The notes beneath the pieces are model-generated. The model searched no databases. It worked only from the letters and a program-made list of their open reading frames with translations, and was not told the DNA's origin. From assembly GCA_030278955.1 (NCBI GenBank), contig JAOANR010000003.1, forward strand, positions 33,924,080 through 33,988,079: a DNA stretch of 64,000 nt, given 5' to 3'. This document shows, piece after piece, positions 10,947 through 21,415 of this stretch (its first letter is position 1; every line of letters starts with the position of its first letter). The stretch comes from Hygrophila difformis. Its lineage: Eukaryota; Streptophyta; Magnoliopsida; Lamiales; Acanthaceae. A program made the translations under genes and the position numbers.

Positions 10947-12252
10947 AAGATAGCAGGTTAACGTTTTCCTTAGTAGAATGAGTATATATTAGACCCTTCT
11001 ATTATTTAGTTTCCGACGAATTTTCCTGAACTTCATTTACCTGAATCCTGTTACCTGCGAATTACTTTGTTTTATGTTTTCCGTTCACCCTGGCTATTCA
11101 GATTAATGATTTCCTTAGTAGAGAAAAATAGTCTAAATTGATTCCTGAATTGATCATTCTTGTTTACGGATTCTGATTCTACCGTTCGTTCTCATTTGCT
11201 CATTGCAAGCTCAAGATTTGCATATTGCAATCTCTCACGCCTTATTTATTTTGATGTCAAAGCTGCGGCACTCTTCATAGCTTCTCAGTGCTTTTTCTTA
11301 TTCGTCGAAATACTATTACTGCTACCTATCTCGCCTGCTATTTTTAATTTACATTCTTCAACAAATCAAAATCAAAATTTCAATTATCTGCCTTGGGATC
11401 CAATAAAATAAACGCAGGACATTAAATAGAATAGCTATACTTTTTCTTTGCCGTAAAGTAGATGAGTAGTAATGGCCGTTCAGGTCACAATCACTGTACA
11501 CTCACGTGTATTGCTTTACAAACGTGAAATCTCAATTCTGCATACGTAAATTGTTGAATCATTTAATTGAAACATAAGTAAAATTTGTTTGCGACTCCCA
11601 CTTATTCGATCTCAATTGTTTATTTAATGTAATAGGCTATTTTCCCTGCTAATCATGTTTGCAGGACCACCCTCTTCTATGGATTGTATAGTCCTGATAC
11701 CATTTTGAACTACTATAGCCACTGCGTGTTCCTAGATATCTTTAATGTTCATAAATCCCTTTATACAGCAAAGCCAAATTAAACTGAAATGTCAGAGCTT
11801 TTGCAGCTTTCGTGTCTTCGGAGTCTGCTTATGATACAATCCCACACTTCAATGTAAGTTGCGGCAATTGTATCTTTTGAACTTCCTGTCCTTCCTTCTT
11901 GTAATCCTTGCCTATATATTATTGTTAGTGGACTTTTCACACTTGTTGTGGTAAGAATTCCCAGCACATATTTGTTCATCAAGGATTCAGCAGTCCTGGA
12001 TGCAGCTAAATATAGAAGCCATGAACCATTGTTGCATCAGAGGTATGCGAAACACTATTAAAACTTTCATTTTCCATACACATCCCTAATTAGCTGCTCT
12101 GTCTATTGTAGTCTATGTCTTTCGGCTTCAGCCTAACTCTCGGAGAATTTCCTTTCGGATTGCGAACCTTGCAAGCTGCATCTGTGTCGCCCACATCTGC
12201 TTAAAAGAAGCTGGACTCAATAAAATTAAAAGAACCATAATTTCACTGATAT
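10947..12252. other. Low-copy-looking DNA, nothing recognised
   Basis: The base composition is mixed, with T-rich stretches resembling plant intron or intergenic DNA. Short open frames occur (for example 11160-11411), but none shows a recognisable domain, and no LTR or TIR boundary was found. Confidence 0.4.
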
Positions 12253-12730
12253 ACCTTAGCTAAAACAATCTTGTGGACCTAATCTGACTCGGACGAAGCA
12301 TCCAGTGTTATTTTCTTTGAATGATTCAGGTTGCTTGAGTAGTTCACGTAGTAAGCTTCTCTTCAAGTAAACAAGTTTTATATTTTCTACCAGAAGGATG
12401 CATGGCACCTTTTATGCACAATTCGCTTTACATCCTTTTTCTGAAATGTAGCCTCAGTTGAAGTTCTCCTTCCCTGTGTTCTTGCTTTCAACTCCAGTAA
12501 GAACACACAGAAGGAGGACTGCTATTGGGACTACTGTTCAGAGAAAGGATGTAAAGCGAATTTTGCATAGAAGTTGCTCTGCATCTATTGGGGTACAAAA
12601 TATAAAAGTTGTTTACTTGAAGAGAAGTTTAATACGTGAACTACTCAAGCAAACTGAATCATTCAAAGCAAATGGCACTGGATGCTTTCTCCGAGCCAGA
12701 TTAGGTCCACAGGAATGTTTTAGGTAAGGT
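12253..12730. ncRNA. Long imperfect inverted repeat, candidate hairpin/MIRNA-like locus derived from a protein-coding gene
   Basis: The left arm (12253-12483) and right arm (12499-12730) are reverse complements over about 230 bp, with scattered mismatches and small bulges, around a 15-nt loop (12484-12498). The stem next to the loop pairs 18 of 21 bases. Strong blocks include GTGGACCTAATCTG and its counterpart, GAATGATTCAG, TTGAGTAGTTCACGTA and TTCGCTTTACATCCTTT. The right arm read forward has an open frame with VVYLKRSLIRELLKQTESF, which resembles the Plus-3 domain of plant SWIB/GYF/Plus-3 proteins (resemblance from memory, moderate confidence). An inverted duplication of a gene exon is the accepted route to young plant MIRNA or hairpin-siRNA loci. 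There is no TIR or TSD to suggest a foldback transposon. Transcription is not shown by the sequence. Confidence 0.6.
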
Positions 12731-13485
12731 CTAAAGGTTTTTTACAAATTTAGGCATGCCTGTCAGATAAATACATTGTATTTTGGAGAGTAATTATGCA
12801 GTCTTGTATTATACGATTCCATCCAATTAGATCCCCCCCTGAATTAGTACTGTCCAGTGGGAGAACAATACTCTTTATGCGCAATTACCTTGCCATTGCT
12901 TCTGTCGAGCAATATTTTATTTACTGTACTTACCTATCCACTTTTCTCTTTATATAAGGAACTTTGAACTATTTAATTGTTTATTTCAACCGGCCAGCTT
13001 TAAACAATTCTAACAAATATAACCATTGGTGCCATCAGCAATGGAACTGAAAATAGGAACCCTGAACACCCCACCACTTTCAAAGTATTACTATTAAAAA
13101 GTATAAATAATTATACCATAACATTTAAAACCACGTATATAATAACAATATAATAACTTATGCCTGCTATACAATTTATTCATGGCAAATAAAAAACTAC
13201 AAAAACTCAATATTTCATTTTCTATATATGTGAGAAACTCTAAAATTAGTAATGGAAAACTTTAATAAAATTTTTACCAATATATAAAATAGTTATCAAA
13301 AATAAATTATAAATAGTCCTAATAATTAGTATGCAGATCAATTACAACTAAAAAGTCTAATAACCATTAATAAAAAAATCTTGCACTGTGGGAAAATAAT
13401 TACCATAACTTCATTCTCCAGTACTCATTTCCCTTCCCTCATAACTACCTCACAGACAAAATATTTAAAAATCTTTAACATTATA
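12731..13485. other. AT-rich spacer
   Basis: There is no gene here. From about 13040 the sequence is strongly AT-rich, with simple A/T runs. Nothing else was recognised. Confidence 0.4.
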
Positions 13486-13610
13486 CTTCCTCTCTGTCCA
13501 ACTTAACTTAACTATTTTTTTAATGTATACTTGCAATAAAGTTTTCGTCTAAGTTAAATAATCAACACGCCAAGAAATAGAACAGAACATGTAAACTGGG
13601 ACGGATGCAG
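13486..13610. mobile_element. Degenerate Stowaway-like MITE
   Basis: It begins CTTCCTCTCTGTCC after a TA dinucleotide and ends GGGACGGATGCAG followed by TA. These termini resemble the CTCCCTCCGTCCC/GGGACGGAGGGAG ends of the clear Stowaway at 61239-61497, with several mismatches. It is 125 bp long. Confidence 0.5.
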
Positions 13611-14053
13611 TACTACAGAATAACATTTACCATGACAACAAATAACATTTATATAAAGTCAAATTCAGTATATTAAAAATATAACATAACTACCTATAAC
13701 AATTTAAAACTAACATTTATTTTTGAACATTTTTTACTGTTTTAAAAAAAAGAAGGAATGGAGAGAGTAGCTTGATAACCAAAGTAAGTATTAAGAATCA
13801 ATTTTTCTCTTTCTACGAGGAAGTATTAATTACTCTGGCCACCAGCTTTTGCCTAACCCATCTTTATCCCCATCAACAAATCAAGCAAAAGTTGAAGCAT
13901 CTTTTATCCAACCAACCCTTAATAATTCCATTCCTTCCTCAACTTCTCCATTGCTTCTCCTCTCCATTCACTCTCTCATCCCTGCATCTTCTCATCTTCA
14001 AGCTTCCTTCCTCCAAAACAGAAAAACCTCGTCCTTCCCAAAACTCACTGCCG

Positions 14054-16458
14054 ATGGACAGAAAAACTGTCTCGATAGCTCAGGTGAATGTTACATCGCG
14101 TTCTTTTTGGGAACTCGTCCAGACGATGGAAAAGGGTCCAACCCTTCTCTCCAGCAACCCTGCTGATCGCACGCCCTACCAGCGCCTCTTGCTCACAGAT
14201 TCGGCGGAAAGTCCGTGTTCTTTATCTATCTTTCTCGTGCTAATCCCTGTTTATCTATTTTCCTTACCGTTGTTTTATTACAAAACTCCCTTCGGCCTTG
14301 CTCATTTCTTATATAAGTTTACGTTGCCATGTTTCATCCCAGTTTCTATCCGAAAAGAAAAAAATTTCCTACGTTATTTTACAGCACCATATAATCATCA
14401 CTTGCCCATCCTTTTCGTTTCGTTTTCATCATGCAGCTTTGTATTTTCATACTTTCTCCAGGGTACCGTTACACATGCAGTTATGTTTGGCTCCGACATA
14501 AGACTGCACACAAACAGTTTTCTTCCGTACAAGCGCTAATATTTGTCAGGATTTGGTGTCCAACCATCAAACCTGAAATACCAGACCGACGCATATGGTT
14601 TCTCATGGATCATCCGCAGTAGGACTATTGTTGAACCATTCGAAGAAGCCATACCACTTCAAATGCATTTCACTCTTCCATTTACAGATTTCCACGACTT
14701 TCATTTGGTTGCAGACTCCGACCAAACCATCAGTTTGTACTTCTAACCTTTCTGCTATGTTCGTCAGTGTCTAAATTCTACTACTCATCAAACTACATCT
14801 TTTTTCCCCTTGTACTACCAGACGTAAATACAGTTATTGTCGAAGCTCTTCCACCAAGGATCCATAATGGAAACCAAACTTCTCGAGAGTTTATAGCTGT
14901 TACAGACATGTCATTATCCCAATTTTGTCTTACTTTTCATGCAAGCATACCAGTATCTAACTACATTATTTTTGCTCCTTTTTTCCCCATTCACAGGAAC
15001 TCTTCCTATATTATATCTTTGTCCAATGAGTTCAGCCAAAAATATGGAGACAGCCTTTTCGGCCCAAGTAGCTTCTGCTCCGAACGTAATATTTTTTGAA
15101 TATGAAAGTATCCACCTTTAACAGTAAGCCTCTGTGACAGACTACTTTTCCATAGATAAAATCTTTTGCAAATCATTGCACTCTGACCTTTACATATTAT
15201 TGTCACGGTTTCTCATTAGCACTTTCTTTAGCAACTCGCTTCCACTCTTGCATCTTGGTGAAACCCTCCACTTGTTGATGGCATTGTTATGAAGGACTGG
15301 TATATTTTGCCTTGATTTCGATGGATGCTTCAAATCCAGTACTTATTATTCTCTAATATACAACACAATCTATTGTTCCTTGTAGGTATAATAGGCACTC
15401 GGACGATGTCATGAAGCTCCTTGATGGTTGCCACTACAAGAACGAATAAAAGGCCTGTCTTCCACCACCCACCTGATGAATGCATACTCTCAGTTTCAGC
15501 AGGCTCTTGAACGCCATCGCCCAGGTACATCCATACTCTGTGCCTACATTTTCAAACAATGTTCAGGATGCCATATCAGTAATACAACAGTCATCCTAGC
15601 CTTTGTTTTTTCTAAATTAGACAAACAAATAATACTTTGCCCCCTATAGTTTCGTTAGAAAATATGTGTAGCCTTTTCCCTCAGCTAACCTAAGAAACTT
15701 GTCTTATTTTGTTTACCATTGTTAACCTACCTTTTGTCTGTGTCGCATCTTCCCTCCTGGACCATGGCAGGCAAATAAATCTACGTCGCCACATGAATAG
15801 TGTTGGCAACATAACGGTTGCCTTTTGCGCTTGGCAATAACCATCAACCTAGACTCCCTGTGCATGCCCTCTTTTTTTTTTTGTGAACCATCTCGGACAA
15901 ACACCTTGAGGGAGTGCCTTCTTTTCCTGAACGACTATAAAGCACTTTTCGTCTGTATGTATATATATTTCGTTTTATCCTGAAAGTGACCTTGCGTAAC
16001 TTTGGAAAGATAGCCAGAAACAACTCTCTGTTTGCAATGAAAAAAAAAGCAGCATCTTAACTCCACATTGATTCGCACCTGTCTGTACCTATGTATCTCT
16101 ATAATTTTTACTACTATATAAATGATGTATATAGTTAATTGCTGCTTTTTGTTGAATTTATTCAGCTTGGGGTACATCTTCTTATTAAACTGTATGCTAT
16201 ACTACAAATGTTGGGCATGTTATATAAACAGGCTTTTTAAACTAACTTTACTTTTCCATTCAGCATGCTTCTTGGGTACGTGGCAAACTCCAATTACCTA
16301 CGTACAGCCAACAGTTCTGGTATGTTGCTTGTTTTTTTTTTTTTTTTTTATTTTTTTTTTTTTTTTTTACAGCAACTGTCACAAAGCACTAGATGTCGAC
16401 ATCACTTGGGTTAGTTCGGGTGCCCTAACTGTCATGAGCGAGCAGGCGTTGAACCAAG
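14054..16458 (+). pseudogene. Multi-exon OB-fold-like (replication-protein-A-like) host gene fragment
   Basis: A CT-rich leader (13830-14053) precedes ATG 14054. Four exons join in phase with GT..AG introns: 14054-14210, 14550-14732, 14822-14909, 14997-15085 (about 172 codons). The product starts MDRKTVSIAQVN and contains YQRLLLTDSAE, then FTDFHDFHLVADSDQTI, then an NTVIVEALPPR strand and a SREFIAVTDM..SYIISLSNEF segment. This order of beta-strand-like blocks resembles the tandem OB folds of plant RPA1/DUF223 proteins, but the match is weak and by pattern. A fifth exon from 15386 would hit a stop in the required phase; the better-looking frame there is shifted. Another exon-like piece (16373-16458, containing NCHKALDVDITW) follows a long T tract. 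The inverted LTR at 16647 cuts off the 3' part. It is a truncated gene or pseudogene; function is not assigned with confidence. Confidence 0.4.
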
Positions 16459-16646
16459 GTCTTTCATGCGTTTCTTATCATCCTAAATTTTGCCAAACTC
16501 TTTGAATCAGTTCTAATATCGCTCTTTCTCATTACTGATAGAGCACGTCTCAATCTAAATCCTTGCTGACACAACTGCATCCTCCATGGTCATAAATGTA
16601 TCGGGCTCTTTTGCTGTAAACCATTATTGGACTTTAAAGCTGAACA

Positions 16647-17422
16647 TCTAACACCCCGGATTTGATCACCCAGACCGGGGGATGCCACTGCCATACCTCC
16701 CAAGCAAGATACGACTTCATTCGAGCTCACTTGAGAGATGCATGGCTAATGGCGTACGTTGCCTATGTTGCGGGAGATCCCTTGTACACATCGGCCCTGG
16801 GAAATGGCAACACAGAACCATGTAGCTGCTGCCTTTCTTAGCATTTTTAAAACAAACCAAGTCCGGAAGCACTTTATATTTTAAAAATAATAATCATTCA
16901 TATACGCAGCGGAAATATAAGTCTATGCAGCGAAAATAAAATATAGGGCCGACATGGCCAAAACACGGGTTAACAGGCCCGTATGCAGTCTTCATAATAA
17001 AATGTCCAAAATAAATCACCCCGGATTGGATGTATTTTTTTTTAATACTCATGCTTCATACTCTGTCTTAGAAAAAAATAAACAACATTTATCAGTATTA
17101 AAGAATACTGAGTAAGACATTCCTAGCCATAGCAATAAACGAGTTTTAAAATTAATAATTAAAAATTCATTTTAAGTTTGCATTGTTTGGACAATGATAA
17201 AATCCATAAGTTCTCAAAATCAGTTTAATTTAAAAATGATGATTTAAGGCATAGCTTTAATTTAAAGGCATAATTTAAAAATGCATAACTAACGACATAA
17301 ATAAATAAATAATAAAAATTCAAGTCTTTTAAATTTTCTTTTTTTCCCGTTAACTAAGAAGAAGACGCCACAACCAAGTTTCTCAAGTATCAAGTTTCTC
17401 AAGTATCGAGTTTCTCAAGTAT
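16647..17422 (-). repeat. Inverted Tekay-type LTR fragment running into the assembly gap
   Basis: It starts CTAACACCCCGGATTTGATCA, the reverse complement of the LTR terminus seen at 1439, 3630 and 10946 with one base changed. It continues through the reverse of CAGTATT..AATACTGAGTAAG (17093-17117) and of TTCTTAGTTAACGGG (17347-17361). The remainder of the LTR is inside or beyond the gap. Confidence 0.75.
17374..17422. repeat. Tandem 16-bp repeat at the gap edge
   Basis: At least three copies of CAAGTTTCTCAAGTAT (one with CGAG) run directly into the Ns. The position in the LTR corresponds to the hairpin arrays at 558-742 and 2915-2986, so this LTR slot again holds short tandem repeats. The repeat probably caused the assembly break. 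Confidence 0.7.
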
Positions 17423-17922
17423 NNNNNNNNNNNNNNNNNNNNNNNNNNNNNNNNNNNNNNNNNNNNNNNNNNNNNNNNNNNNNNNNNNNNNNNNNNNNNN
17501 NNNNNNNNNNNNNNNNNNNNNNNNNNNNNNNNNNNNNNNNNNNNNNNNNNNNNNNNNNNNNNNNNNNNNNNNNNNNNNNNNNNNNNNNNNNNNNNNNNNN
17601 NNNNNNNNNNNNNNNNNNNNNNNNNNNNNNNNNNNNNNNNNNNNNNNNNNNNNNNNNNNNNNNNNNNNNNNNNNNNNNNNNNNNNNNNNNNNNNNNNNNN
17701 NNNNNNNNNNNNNNNNNNNNNNNNNNNNNNNNNNNNNNNNNNNNNNNNNNNNNNNNNNNNNNNNNNNNNNNNNNNNNNNNNNNNNNNNNNNNNNNNNNNN
17801 NNNNNNNNNNNNNNNNNNNNNNNNNNNNNNNNNNNNNNNNNNNNNNNNNNNNNNNNNNNNNNNNNNNNNNNNNNNNNNNNNNNNNNNNNNNNNNNNNNNN
17901 NNNNNNNNNNNNNNNNNNNNNN
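17423..17922. other. Assembly gap, exactly 500 N
   Basis: A run of exactly 500 N is a conventional placeholder, so the true size is unknown. A tandem repeat lies on the left and a LINE fragment on the right. Confidence 0.98.
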
Positions 17923-18337
17923 AATCGCCTCCAAGAATCCAAGAGTCAGTTCTAGATTGATGAATGCGAGCAAGCTCCGGCCAAAGCCATGAACGTCTAT
18001 ATTTATTGGGGGCGGCATACACAATGGTCAAGTAGACAGATGAATTATCCACTGAAATCTTGGTATCAATGAATTGGGAATGAAATTCAAGAATTTCTAT
18101 ATGAACATGATCCTTCCAAAGGAGCCATAAACCACCGGAGAACCCAATAGATTCCACTCGAAATGACTTGTTGAACCTGCTATGAGAAATGAAGCTGTCT
18201 GCGCGGTTACCACTAATTCTGGGCTCCAAAAGTGCAACACAGTCCATTCTCTTGCAAGAGGTAATGTCTCTGAATTCTCTACTAAACTCTCTAGAACCTG
18301 CTCCCTGCACATTCCAAAAGCCAATCGATAAATTCAT
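17923..18337 (-). pseudogene. LINE ORF2 fragment: apurinic/apyrimidinic-type endonuclease
   Basis: The minus-strand frame starts at ATG 18337 (MNLSIGFWNVQGAGS) and runs open to the gap at 17922, about 138 codons. WNVQGAG, ALLEPRISG, GGLWLLWKD and SWILGGD correspond to the endonuclease/exonuclease/phosphatase domain that opens ORF2 of plant L1-like LINEs. The Glu of LLEPR fits the catalytic Glu position. The rest (His of the active site, RT) is in the gap or lost. The upstream purine-rich stretch (18338-18360) could be the end of its leader. Confidence 0.75.
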
Positions 18338-18792
18338 ATTAATATGAAAAGGGGGTGGGGAACGGTAATCAGAAAGAGGATTGAGAAATTAAATGGGAAG
18401 GCTAGAAGCACGTCCCTTTCTTTCGGCTGAACCAGGGCTGGATGAAAACGGAGAGTACATGATAATGGTCAGAATTGTCCATTATTTCCAATCCATTTCC
18501 GTATCTGAGACGGACATTTTGATCGAAATCCCATCTTATTTCAATAAGAAAGCAGTTGAATTCGACAGATTGATGCAAGTTTGTAAAAATAATGAGCTGG
18601 TAATGAAAGACACAAAATATGCAATTTTAATTGCATTTGTGTTAGAAAAATCCAAAAATATGAAAAAAGGAAAAAGACAAGAAAAAGGAATGAAAAAGAT
18701 GGGCAAAATAATAAGATGGCCCACCAAAAATAAAAAAGATGGGAAAAAGAATGAAAATCCCACAATCTGAAATTTCGGTTAAGTGTTGAAGA

Positions 18793-19221
18793 CCAATTCG
18801 GTCTATAAGCAATTCGACCTAAACCGAATTGCTCATTAGACCGAATTGCTGAAGAAAAGAAGAAAAAGAGAAGTGTTGAAGAAGAGAAGAGCAACCAATT
18901 CGGTCTGTGGCAATTCGGTATAAACCGAATTGACCCCTAGACCGAATTGCACCATAGAAGGAAGACTTTGAGCAAAACAGAAAAGAAGGAGTTCGATCTA
19001 TGCAATTCGGTCTAGGCCGAATTGATTGCATAGATCGAATTGCCTTAAAGCAAAGAAGCCAAGCAGGAGCCATCTTCAATTCGACAAGGCCAATTCGGTC
19101 TACCCATAGACCGAATTGATGGATGAGTACCACATTCCAGCTCAAGATCAAGAAGGAAGACCTCATGCAATTCGAATTGCATCAATTCGATCTAAACCGA
19201 ATTACATGAGGAGACCGAATC
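18793..19221. repeat. Hairpin array d (five modules) upstream of TATA in the forward LTR
   Basis: Five modules begin near 18793, 18899, 18991, 19077 and 19166. Each is built as half-site, spacer, inner palindrome, spacer, opposite half-site. The half-sites are variants of AATTCGGTCTA and TAGACCGAATT. In the third module the outer arms TTCGATCTATGCAA and TTGCATAGATCGAA pair perfectly although they differ from the consensus. The array ends about 67 bp before the TATA box. Confidence 0.85.
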
Positions 19222-19287
19222 ACATTCAAAATTGCAGCTGTGAAGCACGTGAGAAATGCATGATGGACCTAGGGTTTCGAGAAGAAG

Positions 19288-19294
19288 TATAAAA
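19288..19294 (+). promoter_or_regulatory. TATA box of the forward LTR
   Basis: TATAAAA lies 828 bp from the LTR start and follows CCTAGGGTTTCGAGAAG. The Athila LTRs have CCTAGGGTTTC then TATAAAAGC at the corresponding place. The start site would be about 30 bp downstream. Confidence 0.7.
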
Positions 19295-20160
19295 GCTGAC
19301 ATTCCTCAACAAAATCAGAATCCATCCTTACACACTTGGACAGTTTGCTGGGAGACAAAAAGGAGGAGCAGAAGGTTCTTCACCCCTTAAGGGTTAGGTA
19401 GGTAGTGTAGTTTAGTTAGTTTATTTTCATGCTTGTAATGTAGTTTTATTGCTTTCGAGCTTAGTTTATTTTTCATAGAAGCTTGTTACCACCCTTAGTG
19501 TAGCCATTTCCATAAACTTTAAATGCTTTGTAGTTAGAATGAACCCTACCTTCAAGCCAATGAATGGTTTTAGGGTTATTTACTGCTTTCAAGTGCCAAT
19601 ACAAGAAAGAATCCAGAAATGAGTTTTCATTTCAAGTGTTTGGCATTTATTTAATGCTTTCCTTAGCAATAAATAGTATAATGTTTGTTTGTTACAACTA
19701 GGTTGCATTTATTATGTCCTAGTTGACTTACATTCTCAATAAATGTATGCTAGTGGGTTTTTGGCTTGATTTTACACCTTAGAGATTCAAATAAGTGCTC
19801 TTAGGTTTTAGACAATCTTAGGTTTTTTAGAATTTATTTTCATGTTATTCAGTTGTTGTTTTAGTCTCTTTCATTAGCTTACTGTTGCCTTAGATAATGT
19901 AGGTGTTCTTATTTTTAAGCATGTGTTCTTATTTGTTCAATAGATGTTTAAGTTCTTGATCTTCGATTGCTTGTTTGTAGTTTTAAGGTTTGTTTCATGC
20001 CAATGCCTGCTAGCCGCGTAACCTAGGTCTATTTTCCTTAAAAACACTCATTAGTGTGGTTGTGAGGTGACATTGATGTGAAATGAAGGATTTGGTAAAT
20101 CTTATCCATCATGAACCACACAATGTAAACTGAACCTGCACTTATGAGAGAAAAGACATG

Positions 20161-20723
20161 CAATTCAAGTTGAGGCAACCGAATTGCCCATGAGAATGGA
20201 ATTGCATGGCAAAAAATATTTGTTGAATGCTTTATCTAAAAATTCATATGCAATTCGATCTAGGCAATTCGGTCTATACCGCATTGCCCATAAGACCGAA
20301 TTGCATAGCAAAAGTGTTGTCTTCATGTGATTTCCATGCAATTCGTCTATGCAATTCGGTTTAGACCGAATTGCCCATATAGACCGAATTGACTTTGGAG
20401 ACCACATTGTATCCACGCCATCCCCTCATGCCTTAGTTTATTTTCTCTGTCTTACCAATTCGAATTGTCCAAATTCGGTCTAGACCGAATTCAATTGGCA
20501 GTTCGAATTACCCCCTTTTGGGGTAAATGCCTTAGCCAAATTTGAGTGAAGGAATGACTTCATCAATTCGAATTGTCCAATTCGGTTTAGACCGATTTGC
20601 TTGACAATTCGAATTAGAGGATGCTTCATGACTTTACAAGGATTAATTGGATATGGTGTTACTTCATACCTCATGCATCCTCAATTCGGTCTCTTTTGCA
20701 TTTTGCCCAATAGACCGAATTGC
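20161..20723. repeat. Hairpin array e (five to six modules) downstream of the promoter
   Basis: Modules lie near 20161 (degenerate), 20252, 20340, 20457, 20564 and 20683. The two at 20457 and 20564 are hybrids: inner palindrome AATTCGGT..ACCGAATT but outer arms AATTCGAATT, the half-site of the Athila family. Spacing is about 87-119 bp. Confidence 0.85.
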
Positions 20724-21291
20724 TTTCTTCCTTCTATTTTTAAAACTCCAAAAATATTTTATTACAAGAGTTGTGTAAGTTGCATGGATGTATTGGGCTT
20801 AGGCCCATCACACCCGATTTTATCTATTACACATCTCAACCCATTAGTGTCTAATTATTGTGTGATTAACACTCACACAATACCAAAAATATTTTCCTAA
20901 CCTTGTTTATTTTACCTTTCATTGTGTGTATGAATGGGTGAAACTTTTGACGAGCTTCGCCAACACGAGTAATTTTCTGATGTGGATTTATTAAATGATA
21001 AGAGTTATGATGTAGGGAAGGGGTTTAAGGATATATTAAGATTTCCCTTTTTATTACTCCCGTGGGGTTCAAATAGCGCTGTGGTCCTTCCAGTCATGAA
21101 ACTTTTGACAAGTATCATGGTGCAACCGGGATGGACCTTCAGTCTGTCACCCTGAAAGTCCTAGGTATCTGCACCATAATGCTTCTCTTAATTTCATGTC
21201 AAGAAGATACCTGCGCGGCATAAACGATTCATCCTTACCAGATACCAGTATACTTAATAGAGTAATGTTTATTGCAACTGCGCTGCATCCT

Positions 21292-21415
21292 CCCCGGCAA
21301 CGGCGTCATGAAACTTTTGACGAGTTTCATTACGCTGCCGGGGAGTGAAGAATCGTCTAAATACAATTTCCCATTTCATGGCGCTCCCAAGTTATGATCC
21401 CCGGCAATAGCGCCA
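21292..21415 (-). repeat. Embedded LTR-terminus plus PBS copies inside the 3' LTR
   Basis: TCCCCGGCAACGGCGTCA (21292-21309) and TCCCCGGCAATAGCGCCA (21398-21415), each followed by TGAAACTTTTGA, reproduce the LTR end and tRNA-Asp PBS found at the true junction 39683-39712. A reduced copy, GTCATGAAACTTTTGAC, lies at 21093. In the 5' LTR only short scars remain (39874 and 39994). Confidence 0.8.

Larger units (their letters stand above)
18460..20938 (+). repeat. Forward LTR of an Athila-related family, 3' truncated
   Basis: It starts TGATAATGG at 18460, like the Athila LTR start at 25249 and 44399 on the other strand. The following 150 bp match 25249-25080 in reverse complement (CCATTATTTCCAATCC and TAAAATATGCAATTT regions). 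It keeps the same order: hairpin array, CCTAGGGTTTC, TATAAAA at 19288, leader, second hairpin array, and a segment matching the reverse of 42240-42090 (ACCCATTAGTGTC, ACACAATACCAAAAATATTTTC). It ends abruptly at 20938, where the inverted Athila LTR begins. Its hairpin half-sites differ (AATTCGGTCTA), so it is a distinct subfamily. Confidence 0.75.

Noticed and set aside
12458..12727. 89-codon ORF as a gene
   Set aside because: It is the right arm of the foldback. Similarity to a Plus-3 segment and the inverted partner make a gene-fragment-derived hairpin the better reading.
16332..16368. Long T tract as a LINE/SINE tail in reverse
   Set aside because: It is followed by ACAG and an exon-like segment, with no adjacent element end, so it is better read as an expanded intron polypyrimidine tract.
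17383..18024. Open frames across the N gap
   Set aside because: Their length is created by undefined bases; only the LINE part right of 17922 is real.
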